The notes under the pieces were generated by a model, which was given only the letters and a program-made list of their open reading frames with translations, made no database searches and was not told the origin of the DNA. Positions 15,517 through 24,191 of a stretch of 35,785 nucleotides of DNA are shown here, in pieces (the stretch's first letter is position 1; every line of letters starts with the position of its first letter). Location: the NCBI GenBank assembly GCA_016793845.1, contig JAEULI010000080.1, forward strand, positions 1 to 35,785, read 5' to 3'. The position numbers and the translations under genes were made by a program. The stretch comes from Sphingosinicella sp. GTDB taxonomy: Bacteria > Pseudomonadota > Alphaproteobacteria > Sphingomonadales > Sphingomonadaceae.

Positions 15517-16658
15517 AGCGCTTTTTCGTAGACCCGGTACGTCTTCGTGATCTTCGATTCGATGATCTCGGCGATCGATTTCATCGGGCCGTTGTCGTCG
15601 AGCACCCAGCCGAGTTCGCCCTGCGTTGCGCCATAAACGCTCACGGCGGCGCGGCGGATGTGCTCCACCATCATCAGCGCCATGAAGCTGGCGAGGCGGC
15701 TGCCCTGCATCGATTTGCGCACGCCCATCAGCGGCACACGCATACGGCGCACCTTCGGCGCGCGCAGCCGCCACAGCAGCTTCGCCCAGCCGAACGGCAG
15801 CAACTTGCCGTCGAGGTCGGCGGTCATCTCGTTGACGTCCGGCAGCGTGATCATGAAGGAGACCGGTTCGCCATCCACCTCGCAGATGCGGATCAGGTCC
15901 TCGAAGACGATCGGCTTCAGCTTCTTGCCGACATACGCCACTTCCGAAGGGGTCAGCGGGATGAAGCCCCAGTTGTCGGACCAGGCATCGTTCAGAATGT
16001 CGAGGATCAGCGCGGCTTCGGAATCGAAACGCGACTTGTCGACATTGCGCATACGGATACGGCTGGATTTCTCCGCCGCCGCTACGATCCGGTTGAACGC
16101 GGGCGGGAAACCGGCGGCGATCGGCAATTCGTAGGTGTGCAGATCCTTCACGCCCGCATAGCCGCGGTCTTCGATCAGCGCTTCGTAGTAGGGCAGGTGG
16201 TGCCCCATCATCACCGTGGGCGGCAGTTCGAAGCCGCTGACGAGGAGACCGGGCTCATCCCAGATCGAAAGGCTGAACGGGCCGAGCGACCGCGTCATGC
16301 CCTTTTGCCGCAGCCAGTTTTCCGCCGTCTCCAGCAGCGCCGTGGCAACCGCCGGGTCGTCGATGCATTCGAACATGCCGAACTGGCCGGTGCCCGCGCC
16401 CATGTGCTGGAGAACGAGCTGGTCGACCTGCGCGGAAATGCGCCCGACCGGCTTTCCGTCCTTGTAGGCGAGCCAGAATGCGGCCTCGGCGTGCTCGAAC
16501 CACGGATTGCTCTTCGCGCCGCCGATAAGGCCGGCGATCTCCGATTTCAGCGGCGGCACCCAGTTCGGATCGTGCGCGTAGAGCGTCCACGGCAGGTCGA
16601 TGAACGTCTTGCGGTCGGCCGTGCTCGCGACCGGCCGGATGTCGATGCCGCCCCCCAT
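15513..16658 (-). CDS. cerS: Bacterial ceramide synthase-like GNAT-fold protein
   Basis: A 381-residue protein of the family often labelled GNAT or, wrongly, dATP pyrophosphohydrolase. Its N-terminus has the hallmark IDLPWTLYAHDPNWVPPLKSE and a first acyltransferase-like half (AFWLAYKDGKPVGRISAQVD, FGMFECIDDPAVATALLETAENWLRQKG). The second half has a further GNAT-like region (GEPVSFMITLPDVNEM, RVPLMGVRKSMQGSRLASFMALMMVEHIRRAA). In Caulobacter a protein of this type, bCerS, N-acylates the long-chain base to form (keto)ceramide. The presence of spt, acp, cerR and an acyl-AMP ligase nearby strongly supports that role. ATG at 16658 is chosen because it starts the family domain 8 bases after the hydroxylase stop; upstream in-frame codons are Arg-rich noise. 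No signal peptide is obvious. Confidence 0.82.
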   Translation of the reverse strand: MGGGIDIRPVASTADRKTFIDLPWTLYAHDPNWVPPLKSEIAGLIGGAKSNPWFEHAEAAFWLAYKDGKPVGRISAQVDQLVLQHMGAGTGQFGMFECIDDPAVATALLETAENWLRQKGMTRSLGPFSLSIWDEPGLLVSGFELPPTVMMGHHLPYYEALIEDRGYAGVKDLHTYELPIAAGFPPAFNRIVAAAEKSSRIRMRNVDKSRFDSEAALILDILNDAWSDNWGFIPLTPSEVAYVGKKLKPIVFEDLIRICEVDGEPVSFMITLPDVNEMTADLDGKLLPFGWAKLLWRLRAPKVRRMRVPLMGVRKSMQGSRLASFMALMMVEHIRRAAVSVYGATQGELGWVLDDNGPMKSIAEIIESKITKTYRVYEKAL

Positions 16659-16666
16659 GCCGAGAA

Positions 16667-17440
16667 TCAGGCCGCTTTTTTCATGCGTTGGCGCGGATGG
16701 CCCTCGGCGACGCCGCCGGACATCGAGGCCACCCACGGCCACTTCTCGGCAGCCTCGGTCGTGTAGCCGAGGTTGAACACCGTCTCGCTCTTCTCCGGGC
16801 GCTCGCCGCGCTGGTAGTAGGTGCCGAACAGCTTGTCCCACACGAAATTGGTGATGCCGAAGTTGCCGTCCTCGTCATGGAAGTGGTGTTCCATGTGGCG
16901 CGTCTTCATTTCCACGAGCCAGGGCGACCGCGGCTTGTAGGAAAGATGCTGGATGCAGTGGCAGAACTCGTAGAAGCAGGTGGTGAGCAGCCCTGCGCCG
17001 AAGCCCCACGCCGCGCCGCCGATGCCGCCGATGGCGTATCCGACGGGAATCGTGACGATCGCGATGGTCGGCAGCGTCGTGTAGAGCGCGCCGAACAGCA
17101 CCTCGAGGTGGTTCGGATCCTGGTGGTGATCGTAGTGGATGCGCTTCCACGTCCGCGCCGTCAGCGGCGATTTGAACATCCAGCGGCTGTGGAGCACGTA
17201 GCGGTGCAGCAGGAACCACGCCAGCGGATAGGCCGCGATGGCGATTGCAGCCGAGATTCCGCCGCGCAGCAGCGTCGTCGGGTAGGCCCACGCCACATAG
17301 AGCGATGCCACCGCCAGCAGCAGATACGCCTGAATCGCATAATACTGGAAATAGGCGACGACGAGCTCGCGGAACGTCATCTTCGAGAGGTTGTGGCTCT
17401 TGCTCCACATGCCGAGCCGATAGCCCTTGAGCATCTGCAT
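16667..17440 (-). CDS. Fatty acid hydroxylase/sterol desaturase family membrane enzyme
   Basis: A 257-residue integral membrane di-iron oxygenase. The eight-histidine metal site is complete: HRYVLH (79–84), HYDHH (102–106), HCIQH (161–165) and RHMEHHFH (182–188). Hydrophobic segments lie at about 37–54, 62–78, 117–137 and 139–155. The HRYVLH…HYDHH spacing resembles fatty acid 2-hydroxylases (FA2H/Scs7 type) more than sterol C-5 desaturases. It ends 8 bases before the ceramide synthase gene on the same strand. Sphingomonad sphingolipids carry 2-hydroxymyristate in amide linkage, so a role as the sphingolipid fatty acid 2-hydroxylase is a reasoned guess; long-chain base or other hydroxylation is possible. 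ATG at 17440 has AGGA 8 bases upstream; ATG at 17434 is an alternative. Confidence 0.85.
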   Translation of the reverse strand: MQMLKGYRLGMWSKSHNLSKMTFRELVVAYFQYYAIQAYLLLAVASLYVAWAYPTTLLRGGISAAIAIAAYPLAWFLLHRYVLHSRWMFKSPLTARTWKRIHYDHHQDPNHLEVLFGALYTTLPTIAIVTIPVGYAIGGIGGAAWGFGAGLLTTCFYEFCHCIQHLSYKPRSPWLVEMKTRHMEHHFHDEDGNFGITNFVWDKLFGTYYQRGERPEKSETVFNLGYTTEAAEKWPWVASMSGGVAEGHPRQRMKKAA

Positions 17441-17514
17441 ACCTAAGATCCTGCACAATTCACGGCACTAGCCGCAGCCTGATACCGTCTCTATTTCGCG
17501 GCAATACGGCATAT

Positions 17515-18681
17515 TTAGGACCGCACTGTGGTCGATGCCAGTGCCCCGGATGCGGGTGCGCCGGTAACAAACCCCGCGATCGCCGCCGCTGCCCGTGCCG
17601 ATGCTCCGTGCCAATTGCCGCCAACGGCGGCGGATACAGCGGCGTTCTGACGCGCGCTGTAGGCGGTGTGTGTCGCGGCCGCGCGTGCAGTGGCGGGAAG
17701 AACGTCGGACAGGTCCGTCACCACGTCACCGAGATGCCAGAAGGCGTAGTTCGGATCATCCTTCCAGTCTGCACCCGTGCTGTCGAGGAACACGCAGGGG
17801 CGGGGGCGGGCAAGGAACTCGTAGACCTGACTGCTGACATCGCCGACATAGATATCGGCGGCGTTGGTATAGGTCATGTCGCACGAGCGCGCCGATCCGG
17901 CGTCGACGATGATGCGGCCGGGGATGGCACGCGCCTCCAGCGCTGAGCGCTCCGCCGCCGACGCGCCCTCGAAAAGGCGGATGTGGGGCGCAACGATCAG
18001 GTTGAAATCGGATTGGGCCGCAAAAGCGTCGATAATCTGCAGGCCCCAGCGCGGCCACGAGCTGAGCGCAATTTCGAAATGCGGGTTGTAGAGCACCACG
18101 GGTTTGTCGTTGTCGAACAGCTTCGGCCTGTTCACGCCGAGCCGATCCAGCGCATCGAGCTTGGTCGAACCGGAAACTGCGATGCGCGACTCCGCGACAA
18201 GGCCTTCGCCCGTCATACGATGTGCGTCCTTATCACCCGATACGATGACCAGGTCGAACAGCCGCAGCCGCGGCTCGAACCCGCGCGCCCGGTCTCCCGC
18301 GCCGTGCGGAATGTGGATCAGCGGCGGGCAGCCGGGCAGCTTTTTCAGGATGGTCGATGTCCGCTCGGTGAGGACGATCGCATCAAAGGCAAACAGACGC
18401 TTCCGGTTCGCCAGCAGGCGGGGCAGCTTCATCGCCCGCAGTTTCGGCCAGAGCCGTCCGATGAGGGAGGACCAGAGCGGCGCTGGAAGATCAGTGATGG
18501 AGAGGCGCGAATCGGGCCATGCGCGCGCGATCTGCTCCAGCATCCCGCGTTCCGCGTCCTGCGCAACGAAACAGGTAACGTCGAAGCGCGGATCGCGGCC
18601 AAGCTCCGCGGCGACCGATGCGCTGTGGAGCACTTGATGGGCGCCGCCGACGAACAGGAAAGCGACACGTCTCTGGCTCAT
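17515..18681 (-). CDS. GT-B fold transferase, CDP-glycerol glycerophosphotransferase-like
   Basis: A 388-residue protein with a GT-B type fold. The N-terminal Rossmann-like half begins RRVAFLFVGGAHQVLHSASVAAEL. Then come PPLIHIPHGAGDRARGF, a linker VSGSTKLDAL and VVLYNPHFE. The C-terminal donor-site half has YTNAADIYVGDVSSQVYEFLARPRPCVFLDS, a pattern of the Glyphos_transf/UDP-GlcNAc 2-epimerase-like clan. No signal peptide or membrane helix is seen. Donor and acceptor are unknown. In this locus, between a flippase gene and the hydroxylase/ceramide synthase pair, transfer of a glycerophosphate or sugar to a sphingolipid or a surface glycan is plausible. The start is 12 bases after the flippase stop. 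The last 40 residues are Ala-rich and poorly conserved in look. Confidence 0.75.
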   Translation of the reverse strand: MSQRRVAFLFVGGAHQVLHSASVAAELGRDPRFDVTCFVAQDAERGMLEQIARAWPDSRLSITDLPAPLWSSLIGRLWPKLRAMKLPRLLANRKRLFAFDAIVLTERTSTILKKLPGCPPLIHIPHGAGDRARGFEPRLRLFDLVIVSGDKDAHRMTGEGLVAESRIAVSGSTKLDALDRLGVNRPKLFDNDKPVVLYNPHFEIALSSWPRWGLQIIDAFAAQSDFNLIVAPHIRLFEGASAAERSALEARAIPGRIIVDAGSARSCDMTYTNAADIYVGDVSSQVYEFLARPRPCVFLDSTGADWKDDPNYAFWHLGDVVTDLSDVLPATARAAATHTAYSARQNAAVSAAVGGNWHGASARAAAAIAGFVTGAPASGALASTTVRS

Positions 18682-18693
18682 GCCACGTCCTGT

Positions 18694-20232
18694 TCAGGGC
18701 TGGTTTAGCCCGAGTCTTGTCCCGATCCTGCCGAGGCTTTGCCGCTCGCGTGCCGTCAGCACGAAACGCAGGCCGAGCCAGACCAGAACCAACGCCGCAA
18801 CGATAGGCAGGACGATGTCGAGCCACAAGGGAAATGGCTGGTGACTGCCCAGCGCCGCCCATATCAGCAGCGACGAACCGCCGATGATCGCAAGGCCCTT
18901 CGCGAACGGAGGTGCGAACGGGTGGATGCGGTCCGTGTGCCAGAGTTCTATGAGCGCCAGCCATTCCATGACGAACACGCCGCACGCAACGCCCCACGCC
19001 ATCGCCAACGCGCCGTTGCCGTTCCACAGCAGCCATGTGACGAGAGCCCACACGGCGATGCCGAGCACGGCGTTCGCCGTCGGCAGGATGCGCGGCTGCA
19101 GCATCTGGAGGATGCCGTTCGCAGGCCCGGCGATCGCGTTTATGCCGCGCGCCAGCGTCAGCACCACGATGAGAGGGGCTGCAGCCGCCGCCTCGGGCGG
19201 AAACAGCAGGAGGATCGGTCCTGCGAGCAGCGCCAGAAGCAGCGACATCGGCAGGAGCAGGATCATCGAAAGGCGCGAGGCAAAGCCGTAGATGGGGTTG
19301 ATGTGCTGCTTGTCGTGCATGGCCTGCTCGGCGGCGAGCGGCTGGATGACATAATGCAGGCTGTGGCGCACGATGAGCGGGATCGAGGCGATCTTACGCG
19401 CAATGCCGAAGAGCCCGGCGGCACTGGCCCCCGCTGCGCCCGGCAGCATCATGTTGAGGAGCAGCGGCGGCACGTCGGAAAAGGCCCGCGCGGCAATATT
19501 GGCGGGCAGGATGCCAAACCCGGTGCCGAGGAGATCGCGCAGCACCTCCCTGTCGAACGGCGCGCGGATCAGCAGGCGCACGTCGTAATAGCGGCTGAGC
19601 AGTCTCCAGCCGAGCAGGGCGGTGATCGCGAGCGAGGCAAGATGCGCGACGATGAGGCCCATCGTCATCCACCCCGCGAGCCATGCGGCGCCGGCCATGA
19701 TCAGCCGGACGATCTGCTCCCAGAAGATCCTGAGGCGCACCTCCGGTCCGAACGCCTTGCGTGCCCGCGACGCCGATGTCGCAAGTTCGACGAAGGTCCA
19801 CAGCGGCAGCGCCCACGCGAACACGGTAACGGCGAGCACGAGCGAGTCCGTGTCTTTCGGGGCGGCGTTGAACATCGCCGCGACCGGCGCCGCGAACAGG
19901 CTGACGCCGATCGCGATCACGATGCTCGGCACCATGCCGAGAATGAGCGCGGTCTTCAGGGCGCTGTGCGCGCGTTCTTCGGTCGTCGCCTGCGGGATGG
20001 CGCGCTGCATGGCGCTCGTCATGGCAAGATCGGCGACATTCGACACGATATTCACAGCCGCCCACAGCGCCATGTAGATGCCGTAAGTGGCGAGGCCGAA
20101 CATCCAGACGTAGGCGGGCTGTGCGACGGCTTCGATCAGTGCGCCGAGCCGGGCCATCGCCACGACGCCCGCACTTTTCACAACCGTTTTCTTGCTGATT
20201 CTCTTCCCGCCCGAACTGTCGGTACGCGTCAT
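18694..20232 (-). CDS. Polysaccharide/lipid flippase of the MATE/MVF-like (Wzx) superfamily
   Basis: A 512-residue inner-membrane protein with about 12–14 hydrophobic helices and no large soluble domain. A polar N-terminus (TDSSGGKRISKKTVVKSAG) precedes the first helix; the final polar tail is ARERQSLGRIGTRLGLNQP. The helix pattern and motifs such as GLFGIARKIASIPLIVRHSLHYVIQPLAA are those of the polysaccharide biosynthesis/Wzx flippase superfamily, which moves lipid-linked sugars across the inner membrane. The substrate is not readable. Its ATG overlaps the lptG stop (ATGA, 20229–20232), so it is cotranslated with an LPS-type transporter subunit, and it precedes the GT-B transferase gene. 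A glycosylated sphingolipid or a surface polysaccharide precursor is a candidate cargo. Confidence 0.83.
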   Translation of the reverse strand: MTRTDSSGGKRISKKTVVKSAGVVAMARLGALIEAVAQPAYVWMFGLATYGIYMALWAAVNIVSNVADLAMTSAMQRAIPQATTEERAHSALKTALILGMVPSIVIAIGVSLFAAPVAAMFNAAPKDTDSLVLAVTVFAWALPLWTFVELATSASRARKAFGPEVRLRIFWEQIVRLIMAGAAWLAGWMTMGLIVAHLASLAITALLGWRLLSRYYDVRLLIRAPFDREVLRDLLGTGFGILPANIAARAFSDVPPLLLNMMLPGAAGASAAGLFGIARKIASIPLIVRHSLHYVIQPLAAEQAMHDKQHINPIYGFASRLSMILLLPMSLLLALLAGPILLLFPPEAAAAAPLIVVLTLARGINAIAGPANGILQMLQPRILPTANAVLGIAVWALVTWLLWNGNGALAMAWGVACGVFVMEWLALIELWHTDRIHPFAPPFAKGLAIIGGSSLLIWAALGSHQPFPLWLDIVLPIVAALVLVWLGLRFVLTARERQSLGRIGTRLGLNQP

Positions 20233-21332
20233 TCCTCGGTCCTGAACAACACGGCTTCGCCGACGAGGAAGAACAGAAGGAACGGCGCCCAGCCCGCCGC
20301 CCACGGCGGTACGGAGCCGAACTCGCCCATCGCCACCATGAAATTGTCGGCGACGAAATACGCAAAGCCGAGCGCCATGCCGACGACGGCGCGCGCGAAG
20401 AGCTTGCCCGATCGGGCAAGGCCGAACGCCGTCACCGCGCCGAGCAACGGCATCAGCACGGCCGAAAGCGGCAGCGAAACCTTGTGATAGAGCGCGACGC
20501 GCAGCGAATCCGTGCCGCGTCCCACCGATTCCAGAAGCCGTGTCTGCTTCCAGAGATCGGCGATGTTCGTCCGGTCCGGATCGGGTGCGCGCATCGTGAA
20601 GCGGTCGGGCTCGATACCCGTGCCGAGCCGAATTTCCGGTACGCGGGAGAGCGCGCCCGTGCGCACCGTGAAGATGCGGACGTCGTTCAGCAGCCAGGCG
20701 TTGCCGTCCGGGCGGCCGCTTTGCGCGTTGATGATCTGGCGCAGGCGGCTGCCGTCGCGGCGGTCGACGCGCACGCCGTGCAGCACGGTCGCCGCGCCGT
20801 TTCCGGTCACGCTGTCGGCATGGATGATCTCGCGCCCCTCGCGCACCCACACGTCGGTGAGCGGATTCGTGTCGATTTCCGCATCGCGCCGGTATTCGGC
20901 CTTCTCCCACGCGATGAGTTCGGCATTCGTCCGCACCAGCACCATCTCGTTGAACGCGAAGTGAAACAGCGAAACGCCGAGCGCCGCGGCCATCATCGGA
21001 TAGAGGATCTGGTGCGCGGAAAGCCCTGCGGCGCGGAAGATCGTCACTTCGCTGTTCTGGCTCAGCGTCGCCATCGTCACCAGCGCGCCGAGCAGCACGG
21101 AAAAGGGCAGGAACTGCGAAATGAGCTGCGGAATGCGAAGCTGCACGTAGCGCAGCAACTCGGCGTTGCCGTTGCCGTCGATGGCCAGGATCTTGTTCGA
21201 TTCGGTAAGCAGGTCGAGCGTCTGCAATATGGCGACGAGGCCGATCGCGAACGCGAGCGTGCGCATCATGAACAGGCGCGCCGTGTAGGTCGCGATGGTC
21301 GGCGAGGGCCAGAGCGAGAGCGCGCTGCTCAT
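20229..21332 (-). CDS. lptG: LPS export ABC transporter permease LptG
   Basis: LptG is one of the two transmembrane subunits of the LptB2FG transporter, which extracts lipid from the inner membrane outward leaflet and pushes it along LptC/LptA to the outer membrane. The 367-residue product shows three N-terminal helices (residues about 15–36, 62–85, 100–120), a periplasmic beta-jellyroll (about 130–270) and three C-terminal helices (about 280–365). TLDLLTESNKI and FRAAGLSAHQILYPM match the coupling region. ATG at 21332 overlaps the lptF stop (ATGA), which argues for this start over the longer frame. Downstream the flippase overlaps too, giving a coupled lptF–lptG–flippase series. Confidence 0.92.
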   Translation of the reverse strand: MSSALSLWPSPTIATYTARLFMMRTLAFAIGLVAILQTLDLLTESNKILAIDGNGNAELLRYVQLRIPQLISQFLPFSVLLGALVTMATLSQNSEVTIFRAAGLSAHQILYPMMAAALGVSLFHFAFNEMVLVRTNAELIAWEKAEYRRDAEIDTNPLTDVWVREGREIIHADSVTGNGAATVLHGVRVDRRDGSRLRQIINAQSGRPDGNAWLLNDVRIFTVRTGALSRVPEIRLGTGIEPDRFTMRAPDPDRTNIADLWKQTRLLESVGRGTDSLRVALYHKVSLPLSAVLMPLLGAVTAFGLARSGKLFARAVVGMALGFAYFVADNFMVAMGEFGSVPPWAAGWAPFLLFFLVGEAVLFRTEE

Positions 21333-22552
21333 GCGGCCTGCGCTTTTGCGAAGCGGCGGCGGATCAAGCGCCACAGGCTGACGATCCACTTGGTGACGAT
21401 GCCCGCGCCGCGTTCGATCATCGCGATTGGCTGGCCACCCGGTACGTTCGCGAGCACATGGAAGAACCACGCGCAGAGCAGGCTGAACGCGATGAAACTG
21501 CCCCACTGGCTGAGCACGATATCGGCTTTCCCTGCAGCGCCGGATCGCTCGGCAGCCTCTGAAATCTCGTTGTAGACGATAAGAATGGTGAGCGCGGCGA
21601 ACACGCCGACCGCCGAGGTCGATCGCTTCGGCGGCACCGCGAGCGCCACCGCGAGCAGCGGGATCACCATCACCGCGAACACCTGCACCAGCCGCCGGTG
21701 CAGGTTCGCGCGCACCGCGTGCCGGTTCTCCTCGGTGGTGGTGCCCTGGCCGAGATAACCGACGCGGTAGAGTTCGGGCAGCGTCAGCTCGTTGTCGTCG
21801 GCTTCGGCGCCGCGAATGCGGAACAGCTCGATCTGCGGCAGGTCGATCGGCAGGTCGTGCATACGGAAGGTGAGCACGCGCGGCTGCTTGTAGCCGGGCG
21901 CGTCGTGCACGAGCGTGCCGTCGGTGAGCCGCAGCAGGATCACGTCCGGGTCGTCGGTGGCGAGGAACGTACCCCGCGCGGCGGTGACGGAAACGGTCTT
22001 GCCGTCGGCGCTCTGGCCGCTGACGAAGATGCCGCGCAGGTCGCGGCCATGATTGCGGCTTTCCTCGACGCGGAGCGTGGTATTGCGCGCCACCTGCACG
22101 AATTCGCCCACATCGATGGTGGCGCCGAGCGCGCCCGAGCGTAGCTCGAACTCCAGGCCTTCATAGGCATAGCGGCTGATCGGCTGGATGAAACCGACGA
22201 TGAGCAGCGTCAGGAGGCCGAGCAGCAGCGCGTACATGTAGGGCACGCGCAGCATCCGCATGTAGCTGATTCCCACGGCGCGCAACGCATCGAGTTCGCT
22301 CGAAAGCGCCAGATTCCGGAAAGCGAGCAATATGCCAAGAAGAAGGCCAACGGGGATTCCAAGGCCGAGATACTGCGGAATAAGGTTGCCGAGCATACGC
22401 CAGACGACCGATGCGGGCCCGCCTTCGTTCACCACGAAGTCGAACAATTTCAGCATCTTCTCCAGCAATAGCAGCATGGCCGCGATCATCAGTGTCGCGA
22501 ACAGCGGCACCGCGATCAGCCGCGCCATGTACCTGTCGAACCGGGCCAGCAT
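21329..22552 (-). CDS. lptF: LPS export ABC transporter permease LptF
   Basis: LptF pairs with LptG in the LptB2FG transporter. The 407-residue product starts MLARFDRYMARLIAVPLFATLMIAAML, the standard LptF N-terminus. LEKMLKLFDFVVNEG and LSSELDALRAVGISYMRML (coupling helix) follow, then the periplasmic jellyroll (about 130–285) and the closing helices near 290–375. ATG at 22552 is chosen over TTG at 22579 because the family begins with the FDRY helix. It is the first gene of the minus block that leads to the ceramide synthase. No LPS biosynthesis gene is present in the window, while sphingolipid genes flank it on both sides, so glycosphingolipid is a possible cargo. Confidence 0.92.
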   Translation of the reverse strand: MLARFDRYMARLIAVPLFATLMIAAMLLLLEKMLKLFDFVVNEGGPASVVWRMLGNLIPQYLGLGIPVGLLLGILLAFRNLALSSELDALRAVGISYMRMLRVPYMYALLLGLLTLLIVGFIQPISRYAYEGLEFELRSGALGATIDVGEFVQVARNTTLRVEESRNHGRDLRGIFVSGQSADGKTVSVTAARGTFLATDDPDVILLRLTDGTLVHDAPGYKQPRVLTFRMHDLPIDLPQIELFRIRGAEADDNELTLPELYRVGYLGQGTTTEENRHAVRANLHRRLVQVFAVMVIPLLAVALAVPPKRSTSAVGVFAALTILIVYNEISEAAERSGAAGKADIVLSQWGSFIAFSLLCAWFFHVLANVPGGQPIAMIERGAGIVTKWIVSLWRLIRRRFAKAQAA

Positions 22553-22669
22553 CTCTTGGTTTTGTCGATCCTTGGTCAAATTTTGGCCGCAAGCGGACCC
22601 GATACCACGGGAGAGCAGCGATGCATCAACTATTTGGTGATTCGAGAAGGGGGAAGGTCGAGGAGGTTC

Positions 22670-23218
22670 ATGGTGCTGAAGCGTTCCAATGCGTCTTTCC
22701 GGGGGCTTGTCCGTTCGCTGATCGCGGCGACGGCGGTTCTTGGTGCATTTTCAGCGCCCGCAGCCGCCCAGACGATCATCGGCCCCGAAGCCGCTGCCTG
22801 CGCGCCCGGTGCGCGCGGCCCGGCCGCGCTTGTGCGCATTTATGGCTTCAAGGACCGCGGCGGCAATCTCCGGGTCCAGCTCTACAGCGACAATCCCGAT
22901 GAATTCCTCGCTTCCGGCAAGAAGCTGAAGCGCATCGAAATCCCGACGACGCCGTCCGGCGACATGAATATCTGCATGGTGCTGCCGCGCTTCGGCGAGT
23001 TCTCGATGGCCGTGCTTCACGATCGCGATATGAACGGCCGGCTTTCGGTTTCGAAGGATGGCGTCGGCTTTTCGGGCAATCCGAAGCTCGGCCTGTCGAA
23101 GCCCGACTATGAAGACGCGATGTTCGTCGCGCGCGATGGCGTCACTGTCGTCGATGTGATTCTGAACTACCGGCAGGGGCTGCTCACTGTGAAGCCGCTC
23201 GTGGCACGGCGCGACTGA
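22670..23218 (+). CDS. DUF2141 family secreted protein
   Basis: A 182-residue exported protein. The signal peptide is clear: basic KRSNASFRGLVR, a hydrophobic core (SLIAATAVLGAF) and the AAA-type cleavage site SAPAAAQ near residue 35. The mature part has the DUF2141 pattern: VRIYGFKDRGGNLRVQLYSDNPDEFL, then DMNICMVLPRFGEFSMAVLHDRDMNGRLSVSKDG, and the end GFSGNPKLGLSKPDYEDAMF. The HDRDMNG loop looks calcium- or ligand-binding, but the family function is unknown. ATG at 22670 follows AGGAGG by 3 bases. The lipid kinase starts one base after the stop, so the two share a transcript. Periplasmic localisation next to lipid enzymes suggests an envelope role. Confidence 0.85.
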   Translation: MVLKRSNASFRGLVRSLIAATAVLGAFSAPAAAQTIIGPEAAACAPGARGPAALVRIYGFKDRGGNLRVQLYSDNPDEFLASGKKLKRIEIPTTPSGDMNICMVLPRFGEFSMAVLHDRDMNGRLSVSKDGVGFSGNPKLGLSKPDYEDAMFVARDGVTVVDVILNYRQGLLTVKPLVARRD

Positions 23219-23219
23219 C

Positions 23220-24191
23220 ATGGCCTGCGTCGCGCTCCTCTCCAATCCGCGTTCGACCGGCAACAAGTCGGTGCTGCCGCGCATTCGGGAGTTCGTGGCG
23301 CAGCACCCGAACATCTTCCACTACGAAGTGGGTGATATCTCCGAAGTGCCCGATGCGCTCGCCATGATTGCGCGCGTGAAACCCGCCGTGCTCGTCATCA
23401 ACGGCGGCGACGGCACCGTGCAGGCCGCGCTCACCGAAATCTACAACGGTCACCACTTCAAGGGCGCGGTGCCGCCGCTTGCGGTGCTGCCGAATGGCAA
23501 GACCAATCTCATCGCGCTCGATCTCGGTGCGGGCGCCAATCCGGTCGAGGCGCTGGGGAGTATCCTCAAGATCGTCGAGACGGGCGTCGATCCGCATGTC
23601 GTCGCGCGGCAGCTCATCGCGCTCAGCGACGGTATCGCAGCGCGTCCGGTGTTCGGCATGTTCCTTGGCGGTGCGGGCCTTGCCGAGGCGATTCTGTTCT
23701 GCCGCAACAAGATCTATCCGCTCGGCCTGCCGAACTGGGTGAGCCACCTGATTGCCACGATCGTTGTGATCGCTAGCGTGCTCGTTGGTGCGGGCGCGCG
23801 CTGGAACCCGGTGCGGCCGAGCCCGATGCGCGTGTCGCTGCAGCGCGATGGCGTGCCGGTCGAAGGCAGTTTTCTCGTGCTGATGGTAACGACGCTCGAG
23901 CGTTTGCTGCTCAATTTCGCCACGCCGTTCAGCGACCGTGCCGGTCCCCTGAAGCTGATGGCGATCGAGCAGCGCCGTACAACCGTGCTGAAGGCGCTTG
24001 TCTCCGCGCTCGCCGGGCGGCTCGGCAGCGCGCGCTTCAATGGGCTGCACCTGCGGCGCGGCGACGAAATCCGTATCGAGGGCAAGCGCGCCAGCGTCAT
24101 TCTCGACGGCGAGCTTTACGAAGCGGGCGAGGGGCGTTCGATCGTGCTGACGCCCACCGCGCCGGTGTCCTTCCTCAGCCTCGCAGCATGA
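23220..24191 (+). CDS. Diacylglycerol kinase-family lipid kinase, candidate ceramide kinase
   Basis: A 323-residue lipid kinase. The DAGK catalytic motif is present: VLVINGGDGTVQAALTE (GGDGT at about 62–66), followed by PPLAVLPNGKTNLIALDLG, the sugar/phosphate-binding strand. A hydrophobic stretch near 185–200 (LIATIVVIASVLVGAG) may dip into the membrane. The C-terminal beta sandwich includes RFNGLHLRRGDEIRIEG and VILDGELYEAG. The Caulobacter ceramide kinase CpgB, which makes ceramide phosphate on the path to ceramide phosphoglycerate, is a DAGK-family protein encoded beside spt, as this gene nearly is. I therefore favour ceramide or a related lipid as substrate; diacylglycerol is the alternative. 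It overlaps the next gene by ATGA. Confidence 0.82.
   Translation: MACVALLSNPRSTGNKSVLPRIREFVAQHPNIFHYEVGDISEVPDALAMIARVKPAVLVINGGDGTVQAALTEIYNGHHFKGAVPPLAVLPNGKTNLIALDLGAGANPVEALGSILKIVETGVDPHVVARQLIALSDGIAARPVFGMFLGGAGLAEAILFCRNKIYPLGLPNWVSHLIATIVVIASVLVGAGARWNPVRPSPMRVSLQRDGVPVEGSFLVLMVTTLERLLLNFATPFSDRAGPLKLMAIEQRRTTVLKALVSALAGRLGSARFNGLHLRRGDEIRIEGKRASVILDGELYEAGEGRSIVLTPTAPVSFLSLAA

Noticed and set aside
20233-20910. N-terminal extension of the flippase frame on the minus strand
   Set aside because: The stretch is Arg/Ala/His-rich and lies antisense-like within lptG in another frame; the ATG at 20232 overlapping the lptG stop is the real start.
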